A DNA stretch of 64,000 bases from M3007 sp046329435 (GTDB lineage Bacteria; Bacteroidota; Bacteroidia; Chitinophagales; Saprospiraceae), in contig JAXLUR010000011.1 of assembly GCA_046329435.1 (NCBI GenBank), positions 62,001 to 126,000 of the forward strand, read 5' to 3'. Under the pieces are notes generated by a model. The model was not told the DNA's origin. It ran no database searches and was given only the letters and a program-made list of their open reading frames with translations. A program made the translations under genes and the position numbers. This document shows positions 63,659-64,000 of this stretch, one piece after another (position 1 is the first letter of the stretch; every line of letters starts with the position of its first letter).

Positions 63659-64000
63659 TTATAATTTATTGTATTTCAGCCACTTTTCTTCGAGTTTGGC
63701 CAGGCGGGTGATGGCCTTGTCGTTGTAGGCATTAAAGATATCCTTGTCCGGCCATTCGCCGATGGCGTAATCGACGTTGAATTCGAGGTAGCTGAGGAAT
63801 TTGCCTTTGAAATAAGGCGAACTCAGGCGGCACATTATCATATAGATATATTCCCGTTCATTACATCTTTTAGTGTTTACGTTTTTTAAAGTAAGATAAT
63901 CAGATATATTGAAATATTTTGAAACAAGCATATATGCTATCAATAAGACAGGCATAGTGTTTACTATATAATCAAGATATCTATTGAATTTTCTTAATGT
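63659..64000 (-). CDS. C-terminus of an AT-rich gene, 5' end outside the window
   Basis: The frame is open to the right edge (TLRKFNRYLDYIVNTM...), so the Met at 63955 is not the true start and about 113 codons are visible. The piece is helical and charged, with KNVNTKRCNEREYIYMIMC, YFKGKFLSYLEFNVD and a final LAKLEEKWLKYNKL. No family recognised. The right half (63840-64000) is strikingly AT-rich against a GC-rich neighbour, while the left half is not, which may mark a junction of transferred DNA or a fusion of two gene ends. It would be co-transcribed with the GH13 gene. Confidence 0.5.
   Translation of the reverse strand, partial: TLRKFNRYLDYIVNTMPVLLIAYMLVSKYFNISDYLTLKNVNTKRCNEREYIYMIMCRLSSPYFKGKFLSYLEFNVDYAIGEWPDKDIFNAYNDKAITRLAKLEEKWLKYNKL

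Overview
The window comes from a member of the Bacteroidota with about 57% GC, most likely in the Saprospiria (Lewinella/Haliscomenobacter-like). The evidence is a set of type IX secretion system (T9SS) cargo with type A and type B C-terminal sorting domains, two PorP/SprF-family outer membrane proteins, SprB-like repeats, a type III glutamine synthetase, a bactofilin, and promoters of the Bacteroidota form TTG-(20/21)-TAnnTTTG. The taxon is an inference; no rRNA or tRNA gene was recognised.

Layout. 0-1.8 kb: 3' end of a STAND (NB-ARC-like) ATPase whose near-identical 126-bp TPR units carry frameshifting deletions. 1.9-15.6 kb: mostly housekeeping and envelope genes (GH43 glycosidase, small SUOX-fold protein, PBP1A, family-2 glycosyltransferase, Bcp peroxiredoxin, a helical protein of unknown function, a type A T9SS cargo protein, an NtrC-like regulator without HTH, a coiled-coil secreted protein). 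15.6-22 kb: a cluster of DnaA boxes in front of dnaB (possible oriC), then tgt, a PorP/SprF protein, bactofilin, AtpZ, a membrane protein and a DinB-fold protein. 22-26.4 kb: 2,4-dienoyl-CoA reductase, a vanadium haloperoxidase-like lipoprotein lacking the vanadate-binding His, and a NarL-type regulator. 26.7-38.3 kb: a surface cluster with a 1487-aa dockerin-containing protein, a 269-aa cohesin protein, a 1616-aa protein with three cohesin modules, SprB-like repeats and a type B sorting domain, and a PorP/SprF partner. 38.8-43.9 kb: glutamine synthetase III, a patch of palindromic repeats, a VOC protein, a flavin amine oxidase and a SRPBCC-like protein.

44-48 kb is the accessory part. It holds a four-gene operon of small proteins in which three paralogues share an acidic N-terminal module and have different ribbon-helix-helix-like C-termini; two of them are about 98% identical over 170 bp in the N-terminal half only. 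Beside it lie an IS256-like remnant, a decayed IS5-like element with a 3-bp target duplication, and an AT-rich DUF4268 nuclease-like gene.

48.2-61 kb: a tricorn-like protease and a cobalamin-type radical SAM gene diverge from a 1.5-kb gene-free region. That region holds a 17-unit, 48-bp tandem array flanked by an inverted pair of ~80-bp elements, each lying just upstream of one of the two genes. Then come an OmpA-like protein, a methyltransferase, a pentapeptide-repeat protein, a membrane protein, a second radical SAM paralogue and a polyprenyl synthase. 61-64 kb: lipoprotein MsrA, a GH13 glucosidase lipoprotein and the end of an AT-rich gene running off the window.

The most promising leads for new biology are the small-protein operon at 44.0-45.6 kb, the paired leader elements and minisatellite at 51.5-52.9 kb, and the cohesin/dockerin T9SS surface cluster.
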